64,000 bases of DNA from Bacillus methanolicus MGA3 (lineage in GTDB: Bacteria > Bacillota > Bacilli > Bacillales > Cytobacillaceae), in NCBI RefSeq assembly GCF_000724485.1, contig NZ_CP007739.1, positions 3,273,036 to 3,337,035 on the forward strand, given 5' to 3'. Of the stretch, positions 35,713 through 46,726 are shown piece after piece. Numbering within the stretch: position 1 is the first letter of the stretch; each line of letters begins with the position of its first letter. A program made the position numbers and the translations under genes. The notes beneath the pieces were generated by a model. That model ran no database searches and was not told the origin of the DNA. It worked only from the letters and a program-made list of their open reading frames with translations.

Positions 35713-36423
35713 TTACTCCTGCTCGGGATTTCGCAAATAATACCCGACCCCTCTTCGTGTTACAATCCAAATTGGATGGCTCGGATTATCCTCAATTTTT
35801 TCACGCAGACGCCGAACCGTAACATCGACTGTTCTTACATCACCATAATAATCATAGCCCCAGACTGTCTGAAGCAAATGTTCCCTTGTCATCACCTGGC
35901 CGATATGCTTTGCCAGATAATGCAGCAACTCAAATTCCCGGTGAGTTAATTCAATGGTTTCGCCTCTTTTTGAAACAACATACGCATCAGGTTGGATCAC
36001 TAAAGACCCTACCGTAATCTCATTTGACTCTTCTTCTTCACCAGGTTTTGAAGCAATTTGCTGGTGGCGGCGAAGATTTGCTTTTACCCTTGCAATCAAT
36101 TCTCTTGTGCTGAATGGCTTGGTCACATAATCATCTGCCCCAAGCTCAAGACCTAACACTTTATCAATTTCTGAATCCTTTGCAGTAAGCATAATAATAG
36201 GCATTTCATATTTTTTCCTAACTTCCCTGCACACTTCTATACCATCTCTTTGTGGAAGCATAATATCCAGCAAGATTAAATCAGGCTGAATTTCTTCAAC
36301 CATTTCAATAGCTGTGTTGCCATCATAAGCGCAATAAACGTCAAATCCTTCTTTTTTTAGATTAAATTGCAAAATATCTGCAATTGGTTTTTCATCATCC
36401 ACAACTAGAATTTTCTTCTCCAT
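35713..36423 (-). CDS. walR: Response regulator WalR
   Basis: A 236-residue OmpR-type regulator. The receiver domain has DD at residues 9-10, the phosphoacceptor Asp 53 in LLLDIMLPQ, Thr in MLTAKDS and Lys in DDYVTKPF; the C-terminal winged helix ends with [10 protein letters not shown] and RRGVGYYL. It is phosphorylated by WalK and controls autolysins and wall metabolism; essential in B. subtilis. First gene of the wal operon, 3 bp before walK. Confidence 0.98.
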   Translation of the reverse strand: MEKKILVVDDEKPIADILQFNLKKEGFDVYCAYDGNTAIEMVEEIQPDLILLDIMLPQRDGIEVCREVRKKYEMPIIMLTAKDSEIDKVLGLELGADDYVTKPFSTRELIARVKANLRRHQQIASKPGEEEESNEITVGSLVIQPDAYVVSKRGETIELTHREFELLHYLAKHIGQVMTREHLLQTVWGYDYYGDVRTVDVTVRRLREKIEDNPSHPIWIVTRRGVGYYLRNPEQE

Positions 36424-36570
36424 ACCCGTTTCTCCTTTTTATAAAATTAGGTCTCTTTGTATATTAAAACCGTTCTATTTTGAGTTATCATTTCCCCACT
36501 TTACTTTACCATGTTATACATCTAAATTTCATCTATTAAAAAAACTTATCAATTCTATTATAATTCAATG

Positions 36571-36600
36571 TAAAAAAGTCTCTAGTTCAAACTAGAGACT
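36571..36600 (-). terminator. Terminator upstream of walR
   Basis: AGTCTCTAGTT pairs with AACTAGAGACT, with TTTTTTA following on the minus strand. It would stop read-through from the tRNA cluster into walR. Confidence 0.75.
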
Positions 36601-36641
36601 TCCATATATTGTTTTCCTCAATTTAGTGATGATCATGTAAC

Positions 36642-36671
36642 AAAAAAGGGAGCATTTTATTCTACGCTCCC
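36642..36671 (-). terminator. Terminator of the tRNA cluster
   Basis: GGGAGC pairs with GCTCCC and TTTTTT follows on the minus strand, 5 bp after the tRNA-Phe end. Confidence 0.8.
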
Positions 36672-36675
36672 AAGA

Positions 36676-36748
36676 TGGCTCGGGACGGAATCGAACCGCC
36701 GACACAAGGATTTTCAGTCCTTTGCTCTACCGACTGAGCTACCGAGCC
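36676..36748 (-). tRNA. tRNA-Phe (GAA)
   Basis: A 73-nt cloverleaf without encoded CCA. The acceptor GGCTCGG pairs with CCGAGCC; the anticodon loop reads CTGAAAA with GAA. Last of four tRNA genes on the minus strand. Confidence 0.97.
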
Positions 36749-36787
36749 ATTATCATTATTACTCCCTAAACTATTTTTTGTATAAAG

Positions 36788-36863
36788 TGGCGGTCCCGAC
36801 GGGAATCGAACCCGCGATCTCCTGCGTGACAGGCAGGCATGTTAACCGCTACACTACGGGACC
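36788..36863 (-). tRNA. tRNA-Asp (GTC)
   Basis: A 76-nt cloverleaf with encoded CCA. The acceptor GGTCCCG pairs with CGGGACC; anticodon GTC in CTGTCAC. Confidence 0.97.
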
Positions 36864-36937
36864 TAAAATATGTAAATTTGATGATGAGCAAGGAAACCGT
36901 CCTTGCCAGCTTCTTACCCATCACCAATATATGCCGA

Positions 36938-37009
36938 TGACCCGTACGGGATTCGAACCCGTGTTACCGCCGTGAAAGGGCGGTGTCTTAACCACTTGAC
37001 CAACGGGCC
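36938..37009 (-). tRNA. tRNA-Glu (TTC)
   Basis: A 72-nt cloverleaf without encoded CCA. The acceptor GGCCCGT pairs with ACGGGTC; anticodon TTC in CTTTCAC. Confidence 0.97.
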
Positions 37010-37018
37010 ATCATAAGA

Positions 37019-37094
37019 TGGTGAGCCATGGAGGATTCGAACCTCCGACCCTCTGATTAAAAGTCAGATGCTCTACCGACTGAGCTAATGGCTC
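37019..37094 (-). tRNA. tRNA-Lys (TTT)
   Basis: A 76-nt cloverleaf with encoded CCA. The acceptor GAGCCAT pairs with ATGGCTC; anticodon TTT in ACTTTTA. First of the cluster Lys-Glu-Asp-Phe, the same order as between purA and walR in B. subtilis. Confidence 0.97.
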
Positions 37095-37246
37095 TTGGTT
37101 TTATTACACTCCAAGTTTTTTCTTCGACGCCATTTCCAAGAAGTATATTCACATATAGTTCAACGGACGTCCCGATCTCGGTATGTTTATTCAAGCAGCA
37201 GCTCGATCGGTACGCTGTTGCTTTTTCTTCGCAGCCTTTTCGGTCG

Positions 37247-37283
37247 TGCTCTACCGACTGAGCTAACGGCTCTTGGTTTTAGT
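37247..37283 (-). pseudogene. Truncated tRNA-Lys duplicate (5' part) with flank
   Basis: The 25 bases of the acceptor 5' strand and D-arm (GAGCCGTTAGCTCAGTCGGT then AGAGC) plus about 11 bases of upstream flank repeat the start of the tRNA-Lys gene at 37069-37104 with only two differences. The anticodon arm and 3' half are replaced by unrelated sequence. The two copies are 178 bp apart. Confidence 0.8.
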
Positions 37284-37421
37284 ATTTTTGACGACGTTTT
37301 TTATATTAGCATAATAGTTAATATTTAAGCAATGTTTTTTTGAAAACTTTTTTTCTATTTCACTAATATTGAATAAAATTCTTCCAAAGCATTGATATAA
37401 CTGAATTTATAACACTTAAAA

Positions 37422-37453
37422 AAATGCATTGGAGTGAAGAATCCAATGCATTT
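37422..37453 (-). terminator. Terminator after the DHA2 exporter
   Basis: AAATGCATTGGA pairs with TCCAATGCATTT, overlapping the stop codon; T-rich sequence follows on the minus strand. Nothing else is visible between 37105 and 37451 except the truncated tRNA copy. Confidence 0.75.
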
Positions 37454-39002
37454 AAGAAGTTTTTTCAGGTTTGCCTACCGGCTGATTTGTAGTTTCAACG
37501 CGGGCATTTCCCATCAAAAACACAAAAACAGCCGCAATTACAATTGGTATTAAAGCAACCATAAAAGTATACGTAATCGAATCCGACATGGCGTTTACGA
37601 TTTTATCTAAAATAAAATCAGGAATTTTTGCGCGTTCACCAGATTGGAAAAGCTGTTGCGGGTCTTCGACATTCATCTTGGGCTGTCCAAAAGCTTCCTG
37701 ACTGCCGATGCCTTTCATTCCTTTGAACGCTTCCTTCATTTTATCTATAAAAATATTGCTCTGAATTGATCCGAAAATAGTAATTCCCACTGTCATCCCG
37801 AATGAACGGAGGAATGCGTTTGTTGAGTTTGCTGTTCCTCGGTAGCGCGGTTCTAAATTGTGAATTGAAGCTGTCGGCAATATTGAGAATGAGAAGCCAA
37901 TCCCAAACCCGGCGATAATCATATAAATTGTCAATAGTGTGCGGCTTGTATCTGGAGTAAGCGTACTAAGCAGATACATTCCAATAAAGTAAGATAGTAT
38001 AGAAACAATCATTAAATTGCGGAAACTCGTTTTTGTTAGGAAGGAACCACCAATGCCGCTGCCTGCGACTGAGCCTAGCATCATCGGTGTCAGGATAAAC
38101 CCTGCATTTGTTGCAGAGCCTCCATATACCGCTTGAACGAATATTGGAATAAATACAGTTAATATAATAAAAGTGGCACCATAAAGAAACGCCAGTATTT
38201 GCGAAAACGCAAATAATCGTTTTTTAAACAGCCAGAATGAAATAATAGGATTTTTTGCGATCCGTTCGATTATAAAAAAGGCAATAAAGAAAATGCCAAA
38301 GCTGACAAATAAACTAATGATTTGGATGGAATCCCAGTCATACTCTTTGCCGCCCAATTCAAGGGCAAACATCAGGCTGACTACCGAAACAACAAGTGTA
38401 ATCGCACCCCACCAGTCAATTGCTTGCTTTTGGTGTTGTGATGACTCTTTGTAATAACGAAGAACTAAGAATAAAGAAACTAATCCGATAGGCACGTTCA
38501 CATAAAAAACCCAATGCCAGCTAATATAGTCCGTAATATAAGCGCCCAATAAGGGTCCCAGTACACTTGAAGTTCCAAATACTGCACCAAAAAGCCCTGT
38601 CATTTTCCCTCGCTTTTCAGGTGGAAAAATATCAAAGATAATCGTGAAGGCGATTGGCATTAAAGCTCCGCCGCCAATTCCTTGAATTGCACGGTAAATG
38701 CTTAATTGGACAATGTTTTGTGAAATTCCGCATAAAGCAGATCCAATTAAAAAAACTGCCAGACCGAAGATAAAAAAACGTTTCCGTCCGTACATATCGG
38801 AAAGCTTCCCAAAAATAGGCATTCCTGCCATTGTTGTAACCATATAAGCAGATGTCACCCAGACAAATTTATCAAATCCCCCCAAATCGGAAACGATAGT
38901 TCCCATTGCAGTAGCAACAATGGTGTTATCCATCGCAGCCATTAATATTCCCAAAAGCAGGCCAGCCACAATGAATTTAATGTTTTTCTCTTGATCAACC
39001 AT
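37452..39002 (-). CDS. DHA2-family MFS drug/proton antiporter (EmrB/QacA type)
   Basis: A 516-residue transporter with 14 hydrophobic segments. MAAMDNTIVATAMGTI in segment 1 is the DHA2 motif D1; GKLSDMYGRKRFF follows as motif A; YRAIQGIGGGALMPIAF and AVFGTSSVLGPLLGAYI (motif C, antiporter) lie in segments 4-5. The protein probably exports drugs or metabolites in exchange for protons. A regulator gene is not adjacent. It lies between purA and the tRNA cluster, where the conserved Bacillus order has no such gene, so it is an insertion. Confidence 0.88.
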   Translation of the reverse strand: MVDQEKNIKFIVAGLLLGILMAAMDNTIVATAMGTIVSDLGGFDKFVWVTSAYMVTTMAGMPIFGKLSDMYGRKRFFIFGLAVFLIGSALCGISQNIVQLSIYRAIQGIGGGALMPIAFTIIFDIFPPEKRGKMTGLFGAVFGTSSVLGPLLGAYITDYISWHWVFYVNVPIGLVSLFLVLRYYKESSQHQKQAIDWWGAITLVVSVVSLMFALELGGKEYDWDSIQIISLFVSFGIFFIAFFIIERIAKNPIISFWLFKKRLFAFSQILAFLYGATFIILTVFIPIFVQAVYGGSATNAGFILTPMMLGSVAGSGIGGSFLTKTSFRNLMIVSILSYFIGMYLLSTLTPDTSRTLLTIYMIIAGFGIGFSFSILPTASIHNLEPRYRGTANSTNAFLRSFGMTVGITIFGSIQSNIFIDKMKEAFKGMKGIGSQEAFGQPKMNVEDPQQLFQSGERAKIPDFILDKIVNAMSDSITYTFMVALIPIVIAAVFVFLMGNARVETTNQPVGKPEKTS

Positions 39003-39237
39003 TCATTTTCTCCTTTCCTAAGTAATACCATAATAGTCTGCCATTATTAATCAAAATAAATGCTCATAATCTTTCTTTGATCATGATACAGAGCGAGTAA
39101 ATTCCATATCCTCCAGCTAAAAAACAGCTCTTTTAAAACTAATTTAGAATTGAAAAGATGTGCAAACCCCTCGTTAGACAAGACAAACATAAAACGCCCT
39201 GCTGAATGATTATATTTTATACTTTCTATCTTGAAAA

Positions 39238-39268
39238 GAAAGAAGCCCTTCTGACGGAAGGGCTTCTT
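39238..39268 (-). terminator. Terminator after purA
   Basis: AGAAGCCCTTC pairs with GAAGGGCTTCT around a 5-base loop, with TTCTTTTC following on the minus strand. Confidence 0.88.
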
Positions 39269-39270
39269 CG

Positions 39271-40602
<1,332 letters not shown>

Positions 40603-40626
40603 TCACGAATCGATTTAAACATATTC

Positions 40627-40656
40627 AGTTTATCAGTAATTCAGAATGAAAGTCAA
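40627..40656 (-). promoter_or_regulatory. purA promoter
   Basis: On the minus strand TTGACT (40651-40656) and TAAACT (40627-40632) are 18 bp apart, matching a sigma-A promoter. Confidence 0.6.
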
Positions 40657-40659
40657 CAA

Positions 40660-40701
40660 AACACGAACAATTTATTGTAAAATATTATTTTATGTTCGTA
40701 A
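40660..40701. promoter_or_regulatory. Candidate PurR operator upstream of purA
   Basis: Two inverted CGAAC cores, at 40664-40668 (in AAACACGAACAAT) and 40694-40698 (as GTTCG), lie just upstream of the -35 box. PurR boxes in Bacillus are paired inverted CCGAAC sequences at such a place; both copies here have A for the first C. Confidence 0.5.
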
Positions 40702-40742
40702 ACTATTACAATCGTAAAATGTTTTTTTTAAAAGAAAGGGGG

Positions 40743-40799
40743 TTATTCCCGTTCAGCTCGTGTTTACTCCCGTTCATGACCCTTTTGCTCCCGTTCAAT
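40743..40799. repeat. 21-bp degenerate repeat array (three CCCGTTCA copies)
   Basis: CCCGTTCA occurs at 40748, 40769 and 40790, exactly 21 bp apart, embedded in CTCCCGTTCA-type units between dnaB and purA. Same class of organisation as the arrays at 421-558 and 59281-59450. Confidence 0.7.
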
Positions 40800-40801
40800 G
40801 T

Positions 40802-40834
40802 AAAAAGGCCGGCCAATTTTTTGACCAGCCTTTT
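40802..40834 (-). terminator. Terminator after dnaB
   Basis: On the minus strand AAGGCTGGTCAA pairs with TTGGCCGGCCTT, including two G-T pairs, and is followed by TTT. Confidence 0.7.
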
Positions 40835-42197
40835 ATGCTCCAGGCGGAATCATTGATTCATCAAAACGCCGCTCTAAATTTACGAATTTATTATACTCTT
40901 TAATAAAGGCAAGTTCGACTGTGCCGACAGGGCCGTTGCGCTGTTTGGCGATGATAATTTCGATAATGTCTTTATTCTCTGATTCCTTATTATAATAGTC
41001 ATCACGATATAAGAAAGCAACAATATCTGCATCCTGCTCAATACTTCCTGATTCACGGATATCTGACATCATCGGACGCTTGTCTTGGCGTTGTTCAACC
41101 CCGCGGGAAAGCTGGGAAAGTGCGATGACCGGCACTTCTAGTTCCCGCGCTAATTCTTTCAGAGAACGAGATATTTCAGATACTTCTTGCTGGCGGTTTT
41201 CGCCTGGGCGGCCGCTCCCTTGAATAAGCTGAAGATAGTCGATAACGACCATTCCTAAACCGTGCTCTTGCTTTAAACGCCTACATTTCGAACGAATTTC
41301 GCTAATTCTTATCCCCGGTGTGTCATCAATAAAGATTCCGGCATTCGACAAACTGCCCATGGCCATCGTTAATTTTCCCCAGTCCTCATCTGTCAAAGTA
41401 CCGGTTCGAAGTCTCTGGGAGTTAATATTTCCTTCCGCACACAACATACGCATGACAAGTTGTTCAGCGCCCATCTCTAAACTGAAAATCGCAATATTTT
41501 CACCTGTTTTCGTAGCTACATTCTGAGCAATATTAAGGGCGAATGCAGTTTTCCCTACCGATGGACGGGCTGCAACGATAATTAAATCATTGCGCTGAAA
41601 ACCTGCTGTCATTTTATCAAGCTCTCGGAACCCTGTTTCCAGTCCGGTAATATCTCCTTTACGGTTATGAAGCATTTCAATATTATCATATGTCCGGACT
41701 AAAACATCTTTGATATTGTGAAAAGTACCAGCATTTTTTCGCTGAGCTACCTCAAGAATTCTTTTTTCCGCTTCTTCTAAAACGGCATCGACCTCATCTT
41801 CACGTGTATATCCATCCTGGGCTATCGCTGTCGCTGTCCGGATCAAGCGGCGCAATAAAGACTTTTCTTCAACAATTCTTGCGTAATATTCAATATTGGC
41901 TGCTGTCGGTACAGATGCGGCCAATTCACTTAAGTAGCTGACACCGCCTGTATCTTCTAAAATGTTTGCTGCGGCAAGCTCTTCAGTTACGGTAATTAAG
42001 TCGACCGCTTTTCCTTGATCACTCAGCTTCAGCATGACATTAAAGATTTTTTGATGGGATGCCCGGTAAAAGTCTTCTGGAATTAAGATTTCAGAAGCAA
42101 TCGTTAACGAGGATGGTTCCAGGAAAATTGCCCCTAGAACTGCCTGTTCCGCTTCAATGTTTTGGGGCGGCAGCCGATCGGCAAATAAATCATTCAT
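40833..42197 (-). CDS. dnaB: Replicative DNA helicase DnaB (B. subtilis DnaC)
   Basis: A 454-residue hexameric 5'-3' helicase. The N-terminal domain (1-110) binds primase; the RecA-like domain has Walker A ARPSVGKTA (GK at 215-216), Walker B VVIDYLQLI and the conserved DKRPMMSDIRESGSIEQDAD. Usual length, no intein. In B. subtilis it is dnaC, between rplI and purA, as here. Confidence 0.97.
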   Translation of the reverse strand: MNDLFADRLPPQNIEAEQAVLGAIFLEPSSLTIASEILIPEDFYRASHQKIFNVMLKLSDQGKAVDLITVTEELAAANILEDTGGVSYLSELAASVPTAANIEYYARIVEEKSLLRRLIRTATAIAQDGYTREDEVDAVLEEAEKRILEVAQRKNAGTFHNIKDVLVRTYDNIEMLHNRKGDITGLETGFRELDKMTAGFQRNDLIIVAARPSVGKTAFALNIAQNVATKTGENIAIFSLEMGAEQLVMRMLCAEGNINSQRLRTGTLTDEDWGKLTMAMGSLSNAGIFIDDTPGIRISEIRSKCRRLKQEHGLGMVVIDYLQLIQGSGRPGENRQQEVSEISRSLKELARELEVPVIALSQLSRGVEQRQDKRPMMSDIRESGSIEQDADIVAFLYRDDYYNKESENKDIIEIIIAKQRNGPVGTVELAFIKEYNKFVNLERRFDESMIPPGA

Positions 42198-42304
42198 CTA
42201 AACAAACCTCCCTTATGAAGAGGAATGAAATATTAAGAAAAGCGCAAAACATTTAGTTAGCCCCGACAAAAACGGCTGCATTTTAATTGTTTTTATAAAG
42301 GCTA

Positions 42305-42337
42305 GAAAAAATGTGATCAGCATGACCGATCACATTT
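42305..42337 (-). terminator. Terminator after rplI
   Basis: AAATGTGATC pairs with GATCACATTT; TTTTTC follows on the minus strand. Confidence 0.82.
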
Positions 42338-42389
42338 GATATCAACTCTTATATTCTATCATGTTTGTTCCGGAATGGTACTTCCAAAA

Positions 42390-42839
42390 TTAGTTTGCTT
42401 CTTTTACATGGACATTCAATGTTGCTGTTACTTCTGAATGTAATTTGACAGGAACTTTCGTATATCCTAGCGAACGAATTGCTTCTTCGAGCTCAATTTT
42501 ACGCTTGTCTATCTTAATGTTATGTTTCTTTTGAAGTTCATCAGCAATTTGTTTGCTCGTAATGGAACCAAAAAGGCGGCCGCCTTCACCAGCTTTTGCT
42601 GACAATTCAACCGTTATTTTTTCAAGTTGCTCTTTCAATTGTTTCGCCTGAGCGAGTTCTTGCTCTGCCAATTTTTCCTCTTTTTTCTTTTGGGCATTTA
42701 ATTTGCTTAAATTTTCCTTGTTCGCTTCGACTGCAAGTCCCTGTTTTATGAGAAAGTTATTAGCGTATCCGTCCGCTACATTTTTAATTTCGCCTTTTTT
42801 TCCTTTTCCCTTTACATCTTTAAGAAAAATAACTTTCAT
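42390..42839 (-). CDS. rplI: 50S ribosomal protein L9
   Basis: 149 residues, the normal length. The N-terminal domain [20 protein letters not shown] with [16 protein letters not shown], the long connecting helix and the C-terminal domain ([16 protein letters not shown]) are all recognisable. The start overlaps the gdpP stop (ATGA), so the two are coupled. Confidence 0.98.
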   Translation of the reverse strand: MKVIFLKDVKGKGKKGEIKNVADGYANNFLIKQGLAVEANKENLSKLNAQKKKEEKLAEQELAQAKQLKEQLEKITVELSAKAGEGGRLFGSITSKQIADELQKKHNIKIDKRKIELEEAIRSLGYTKVPVKLHSEVTATLNVHVKEAN

Positions 42840-44809
42840 TCCTTTTTTCCCCCTTCAAAATATTCTTCTATTGCAGATATTAACTGTTCCTCAGCTTCAT
42901 CAACAGTTACATCTGCTAGTAGAGTTGCAGCATTTGTTAAATGGCCTCCGCCATCCAGGTTTTCCATTATTACCTGGACATTAACATCTCCAAGGGATCT
43001 CGCACTAATTGCGACCTTATTTTCAGGACGTCTGGCAATAACAAATGAAGCGAGAACTCCGTCCATCGTCAATAATGTATCTGCAGCTTGGGCAATCACG
43101 ACTTGATCGTAAATTTCGTCTTCATTTCCTTTTACAATCGCAATGCCGTCGCGGTAAAAATAGACGGCTTCAATCAACTTAGCCCGTCGGATATACGTAT
43201 CCACATCTTCTTTTAAAAACTTTTGGACTAAAACCGTGTCAGCGCCTTTTCCGCGCAAATAGGAAGCAGCATCAAATGTACGCGAACCAGTTCTTAGTGT
43301 AAAACTTTTTGTATCAACAATAATACCTGCGAGCAAGGCTGTTGCTTCAAGCATTTCAATTTTTCCACGTTTTGGCTGATATTCCAGCAGCTCGGTAACA
43401 AGTTCTGCTGTCGAGGACGCATATGGTTCCATATAAACGAGCAGAGGATTTTTGACGAAATCTTCGCCGCGGCGGTGATGGTCAATGACAACCACATTAT
43501 CAATACTTTTTAACAGCTTCTCTTCAATCACAAGTGAAGGCTTATGGGTATCAACAATAACCAGTAATGTATCATCCGTAGCAATTTCCAGTGCCTCTTC
43601 CGGACTAATAAATCTAGAAAACAGATCCTCATTTTGCATGATCTCTTTCATCAAGCGCTTAACACCTGTATCAATTTCGTGAAAATTTACGACGATATAG
43701 CCTTCCCGCTCATTCATTTGGGCAACTTTTTGAATGCCAATGGCTGAACCGATGGAATCCATATCAGGGTTTTTATGGCCCATAATAATGACTTTATCAC
43801 TTTCTGTGATTAACTCTTTTAAAGCATGGGAGATCACGCGGGCCCTGACTCTTGTCCGTTTTTCCACCGGATTTGTTTTTCCGCCGTAAAATTTCACTTT
43901 TCCATTAGTTTGCTTAATGGCAACCTGATCTCCGCCCCGGCCAAGGGCCAGATCCAAACTTGATTGTGCAAGAGAACCAAGCTCAGGCAAGGATGAAACA
44001 CCAGTCCCAACTCCAATACTTAATGTAAGAGGGACATTTTGCTTCGAAGTTGCTTCACGAACTTCATCTAAAATACTAAATTTCCCTTTTTCAAGAGAAT
44101 GTAAAATATGTTCATTAAAAACAGCAATAAACCTTTCCGAAGATACCCTCTTTAAAAAGACTCCGTTGTCATTGGCCCATTTATTCAACAAGGACGTAAC
44201 AATGTTGTTTAAGTTGCTTCTTGTTTGGTCATCCATTCCCTGCGTCATTTCATCATAATTATCTAAAAAAATGATGGCAATGACTGTCCGCTCATTCTCG
44301 TACATTTTCTCAATTTCAGTTTGTTCTGTCACATCAAAAAAGTATAGAAGACGTTCTTTCTGCTTATGAATGACGCGAAATTTCCGGTCATGGAGAGTGA
44401 CAATTTCAGTTTCAATTTCCTGTTTAATCAAAGGAATGAGCGAATCAGCTACGTCATAGAGGGATCTTCCCACTAACGTATCTTCTTGAAAACATGAAGC
44501 CAAAAAAGGATTTGTCCACTCGATTGTATACTCATCATTTATCAGCATAATGCCAATTGGCATTTCCATTAATGCTTCTTCACCGACTCTTTTGACCCGG
44601 TAAGATAGCGTTGTTATATATTCTTCCGTTTCCTTTCGCTGCTTTTGTTCAAACCAAAATACGAAATAAAAAGAAATAAAGGCAAGAAAAAATCCAGCCA
44701 GACTGAATAGCAAGTTATAATAAGCTAATACACCCAGTTGCACCACTGTTACGCCCATAAGTCCGTATAGTGGATAACGTATGGACTTTTTTTTTCGATA
44801 CGAAGGCAT
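42836..44809 (-). CDS. gdpP: Cyclic-di-AMP phosphodiesterase GdpP
   Basis: A 657-residue membrane enzyme. Two N-terminal helices (about 15-55), a degenerate PAS domain, a degenerate GGDEF domain (about 170-300) and a DHH-DHHA1 catalytic domain with [22 protein letters not shown] and DHHRRGEDF, ending in [12 protein letters not shown]. It hydrolyses c-di-AMP to pApA, thereby tuning potassium and osmotic balance and wall stress. AGGAG precedes the ATG. It lies between yybS and rplI as in B. subtilis (yybT). Confidence 0.97.
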   Translation of the reverse strand: MPSYRKKKSIRYPLYGLMGVTVVQLGVLAYYNLLFSLAGFFLAFISFYFVFWFEQKQRKETEEYITTLSYRVKRVGEEALMEMPIGIMLINDEYTIEWTNPFLASCFQEDTLVGRSLYDVADSLIPLIKQEIETEIVTLHDRKFRVIHKQKERLLYFFDVTEQTEIEKMYENERTVIAIIFLDNYDEMTQGMDDQTRSNLNNIVTSLLNKWANDNGVFLKRVSSERFIAVFNEHILHSLEKGKFSILDEVREATSKQNVPLTLSIGVGTGVSSLPELGSLAQSSLDLALGRGGDQVAIKQTNGKVKFYGGKTNPVEKRTRVRARVISHALKELITESDKVIIMGHKNPDMDSIGSAIGIQKVAQMNEREGYIVVNFHEIDTGVKRLMKEIMQNEDLFSRFISPEEALEIATDDTLLVIVDTHKPSLVIEEKLLKSIDNVVVIDHHRRGEDFVKNPLLVYMEPYASSTAELVTELLEYQPKRGKIEMLEATALLAGIIVDTKSFTLRTGSRTFDAASYLRGKGADTVLVQKFLKEDVDTYIRRAKLIEAVYFYRDGIAIVKGNEDEIYDQVVIAQAADTLLTMDGVLASFVIARRPENKVAISARSLGDVNVQVIMENLDGGGHLTNAATLLADVTVDEAEEQLISAIEEYFEGGKKE

Positions 44810-44840
44810 GTTTTCAGCTCCTATAACAGTAGTGTTTTCC

Positions 44841-45785
44841 TTATGATTGTTTTTTTAAGCGCTGCCTTAAGTCAAACCCTAAGTCAATTATACCTAATAT
44901 CCGTACAACATAAAGAAATATTGGCAGCAACAATGATAAAATTGTCACAGTAACTGGAATCGCGGCAGAATATCCTTTTATGTAACTGAAATAAAAGACA
45001 AAGGAGAATCCTTGCACAATCATACATAACTGTAAAATAAACGATAAATTTAACAGGGCCGAAAACAAATAGCTGCCTTCTCCCGGATTGATCACCATTG
45101 AAACGAGCAAAACAGCCAAATAATACCATAATAAACTTTTTGGCAAAGTCAAATCCTTAAAAGCCTTCCATTTTCCAACCATAACCCCGAACTTTTTTAA
45201 AATCGGAAGGGAAACAAGCTGAATCAAAAATACAATCATAAATGAAACAACCACAAACAAGCTTGGCATTAATGTTTCAATCATGTCAACGCTGGATAAA
45301 AGCTGTTCGGCAGCCTTCTGCCCGGGATCTTGGCCAATCGATTCCAACATTTTCAACGACATATCTACAGATTCCCGAAGCATTTTCATTATTTCGTCGA
45401 TGAAATTGTATTGAAAAAACGCAACAGCTACAACGTATTGTATGATCAAATTAAGCAAAAAGACGAGAGAGCCGGCTATAAAAACCATTCCTCTGTTCTT
45501 TTGTTTTCTTATTAAGTATCCCATAACCGCTCCGGTCAATCCATAGGCAAGAGTTAAAGGAACAGAAAAAATGCTTCCTGCTACAAGCGATATGGCAATA
45601 GATGCGATAAGAAAAACAAAAGAAGTTTTCGCATCGTTTTTTGCAAAAAACATAATAAATGGAAGTGGTAAAAACAGGTTAACAATCATTCCTAATATAG
45701 GAATATACATCGTTATTAACAATAAAACGGTAAATGCCGCTAATAAAACAGCTCCTTCAGTAATCCTTTGACTATTTTTTTTCAT
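44841..45785 (-). CDS. yybS: YybS-family membrane protein (DUF2232)
   Basis: A 314-residue protein with about eight hydrophobic segments, polar N- and C-termini (ends LRQRLKKQS). The pattern TEGAVLLAAFTVLLLITMYIPILG at the start is typical of YybS. Function is unknown; an energy-coupling transporter component has been suggested for the DUF2232 fold. First gene of the yybS-gdpP-rplI operon (31 bp gap to gdpP). Confidence 0.9.
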   Translation of the reverse strand: MKKNSQRITEGAVLLAAFTVLLLITMYIPILGMIVNLFLPLPFIMFFAKNDAKTSFVFLIASIAISLVAGSIFSVPLTLAYGLTGAVMGYLIRKQKNRGMVFIAGSLVFLLNLIIQYVVAVAFFQYNFIDEIMKMLRESVDMSLKMLESIGQDPGQKAAEQLLSSVDMIETLMPSLFVVVSFMIVFLIQLVSLPILKKFGVMVGKWKAFKDLTLPKSLLWYYLAVLLVSMVINPGEGSYLFSALLNLSFILQLCMIVQGFSFVFYFSYIKGYSAAIPVTVTILSLLLPIFLYVVRILGIIDLGFDLRQRLKKQS

Positions 45786-45976
45786 AATTCACCTCTTAAT
45801 CAGACACACCCTTGAAGTCTATTTTAGCTACAATCAAAGTCGTGTTCAACTATGCAGAATTGATTCTTCAGAATCACGGAATCCATGAAAGATGGTTCAA
45901 TAATACAGAATCGTTTACATACAAGGAATATTATACCATATATTGTATTTATCGTTTTACTCAAGTTTTCTATATT

Positions 45977-45999
45977 AGGGTTGGGAATAAAAACTCATG
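45977..45999 (+). repeat. Dispersed GGTTGGGA-AAAAACTCAT motif, copy 3
   Basis: AGGGTTGGGAATAAAAACTC plus ATG, identical to copy 2 over 22 bases. It is preceded by CAAGTTTTCTATA, which follows copy 2. Confidence 0.7.
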
Positions 46000-46015
46000 T
46001 TATCCGTACAAAATA

Positions 46016-46045
46016 AAAAGCAGCCCGCTTTTTTGAATGGACTGC
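46016..46045 (-). terminator. Terminator after the 80-residue gene
   Basis: GCAGTCC pairs with GGGCTGC (one G-T) on the minus strand and CTTTTTATTTT follows. Confidence 0.65.
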
Positions 46046-46058
46046 AATTGGTTCAGGA

Positions 46059-46301
46059 TTAAATATATTCATAGAGGTTTTTTTCAATAAATTCTATGAT
46101 TTGTTTGTGCATTGGCTCAGAAACATTTTTTGATTTAAATTGCTTTTCTGCCAGGCTCAAATACCGTTTCACTGTTTTATTTTTTGAGGCTTCTTTAAGT
46201 GTTAATTCACCGTTGAGGATTTTAATTGCAACTTTTTTGACATCTGCATCGTTTGTTAAATAATAGAGTATGCCGGCAATATAACTTGTCCGATCCAACA
46301 C
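46059..46301 (-). CDS. Hypothetical 80-residue protein
   Basis: A small soluble, lysine-rich, mostly helical protein: LDRTSYIAGILYYLTNDADV, then KKVAIKILNGELTLKEASKN and a C-terminal helix. It starts with GTG (or the next codon TTG), with GGTGGAG upstream, and has its own terminator. It lies between rpsR and yybS, where small Bacillus-specific genes are common. I do not recognise the family. Confidence 0.6.
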   Translation of the reverse strand: MLDRTSYIAGILYYLTNDADVKKVAIKILNGELTLKEASKNKTVKRYLSLAEKQFKSKNVSEPMHKQIIEFIEKNLYEYI

Positions 46302-46400
46302 ATCATCTCCACCTTTTCATATAGCTTATTAATGGATTCCATGCGGATGGCCAAATATCCTGCTATTCCGGCAAAGTTTTACAAAAAGTTTCCTAATAAA

Positions 46401-46429
46401 AAAGCAACAGGAATCAGACCTGCTGCTTT
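46401..46429 (-). terminator. Terminator after rpsR
   Basis: AAAGCAACAGG pairs with CCTGCTGCTTT with one mismatch; TTTTTTA follows on the minus strand. Confidence 0.75.
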
Positions 46430-46438
46430 AATTCAAAA

Positions 46439-46726
<288 letters not shown>

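Noticed and set aside
37095..37328. 77-codon frame next to the tRNA cluster
   Set aside because: Formed by the truncated tRNA copy and flanking DNA; no start signal.
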